From Rhizobacter sp. SG703 (lineage in GTDB: Bacteria > Pseudomonadota > Gammaproteobacteria > Burkholderiales > Burkholderiaceae_C), in assembly GCF_012275445.1 (NCBI RefSeq), contig NZ_JAAZQK010000006.1:62001-126000 (forward strand): a stretch of DNA of 64,000 bases, in the 5' to 3' direction. The position numbers were made by a program, and so were the translations under genes. The notes under the pieces were generated by a model. It did no database searches. It was given only the letters and a program-made list of their open reading frames with translations, and was not told the origin of the DNA. Below are positions 63,954-64,000 of the stretch, one piece after another; position 1 is the stretch's first letter; the number at the start of each line of letters is the position of its first letter.

Positions 63954-64000
63954 AACGGCGGCCGTGGCTGCCATGGCTCGGGGCGGGCGCGCTGCTGCTG
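63950..64000 (+). CDS. start of the next type IV secretion gene, cut by the window end
   Basis: A GTG at 63950 overlapping the previous stop (GTGA) opens a frame reading VKRRPWLPWLGAGALLL to the window edge. A basic start followed by a hydrophobic helix suggests an exported or membrane-anchored T4SS component. Nothing more can be said. Confidence 0.6.
   Translation, partial: MKRRPWLPWLGAGALLL

Overview
The window is high-GC, gene-dense DNA from a betaproteobacterium, most likely of the order Burkholderiales (Rubrivivax/Leptothrix-like). This rests on gene content and order (fkpB-ispH, rdgB-rph, rpoZ-spoT, a TrpS with a C-terminal extension, a DUF3717-DUF1289 protein). It is inference; no search was run.

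Layout. 1-12.9 kb is ordinary chromosome: a DUF1345 membrane protein, purN, trpS, a MATE exporter, a Cpx-like cluster (Spy-type periplasmic protein, response regulator, histidine kinase), exported MsrA, an ECF sigma factor with a SnoaL-like tail beside DUF3224 and SDR genes, then VOC, phosphatase and GFA proteins. 12.97-18.37 kb is a 5.4-kb element integrated in tRNA-Ser(CGA). It has 57-bp att repeats, a tyrosine integrase, an excisionase-like protein, a phage lysis cassette with nested Rz/Rz1, a clipped virion-like gene and an EpsG/Wzy-like polysaccharide polymerase. 18.4-38.5 kb returns to core genes: serS, ispH, fkpB, radC, an Smr protein, a crystallin/metalloprotease lipoprotein, truncated globin, a MinD-like ATPase, a diguanylate cyclase, cheR-cheD-cheB, a DUF1127/LysR pair, DUF2167 with an M50 protease, hemW, rdgB, rph, a PP2C/Ser-Thr kinase pair and yicC.

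38.5-44.97 kb separates yicC from gmk. It holds an HNH nuclease gene, an array of six divergent tRNA genes (one a class II tRNA with a Cys anticodon), a candidate small RNA, two MBL-fold proteins, a MocR regulator and a TetR-controlled gene pair. 44.97-48.8 kb carries gmk, rpoZ, spoT and greB. 48.9-57.4 kb carries a GST, a CGNR zinc-finger protein, a duplicated-domain secreted protein and a signalling block: an ECF sigma factor, a LuxR-type solo receptor and two Ser/Thr kinases with TPR-like tails. From 57.6 kb to the end is the start of a type IV secretion operon (VirB3, VirB2, VirB4, an unknown exported protein, two VirB6-like proteins and a cut gene).

The items most worth following are the divergent tRNA array with its upstream candidate RNA, the sigma/LuxR/dual-kinase block, the small polymerase-carrying element and the unusual type IV operon.
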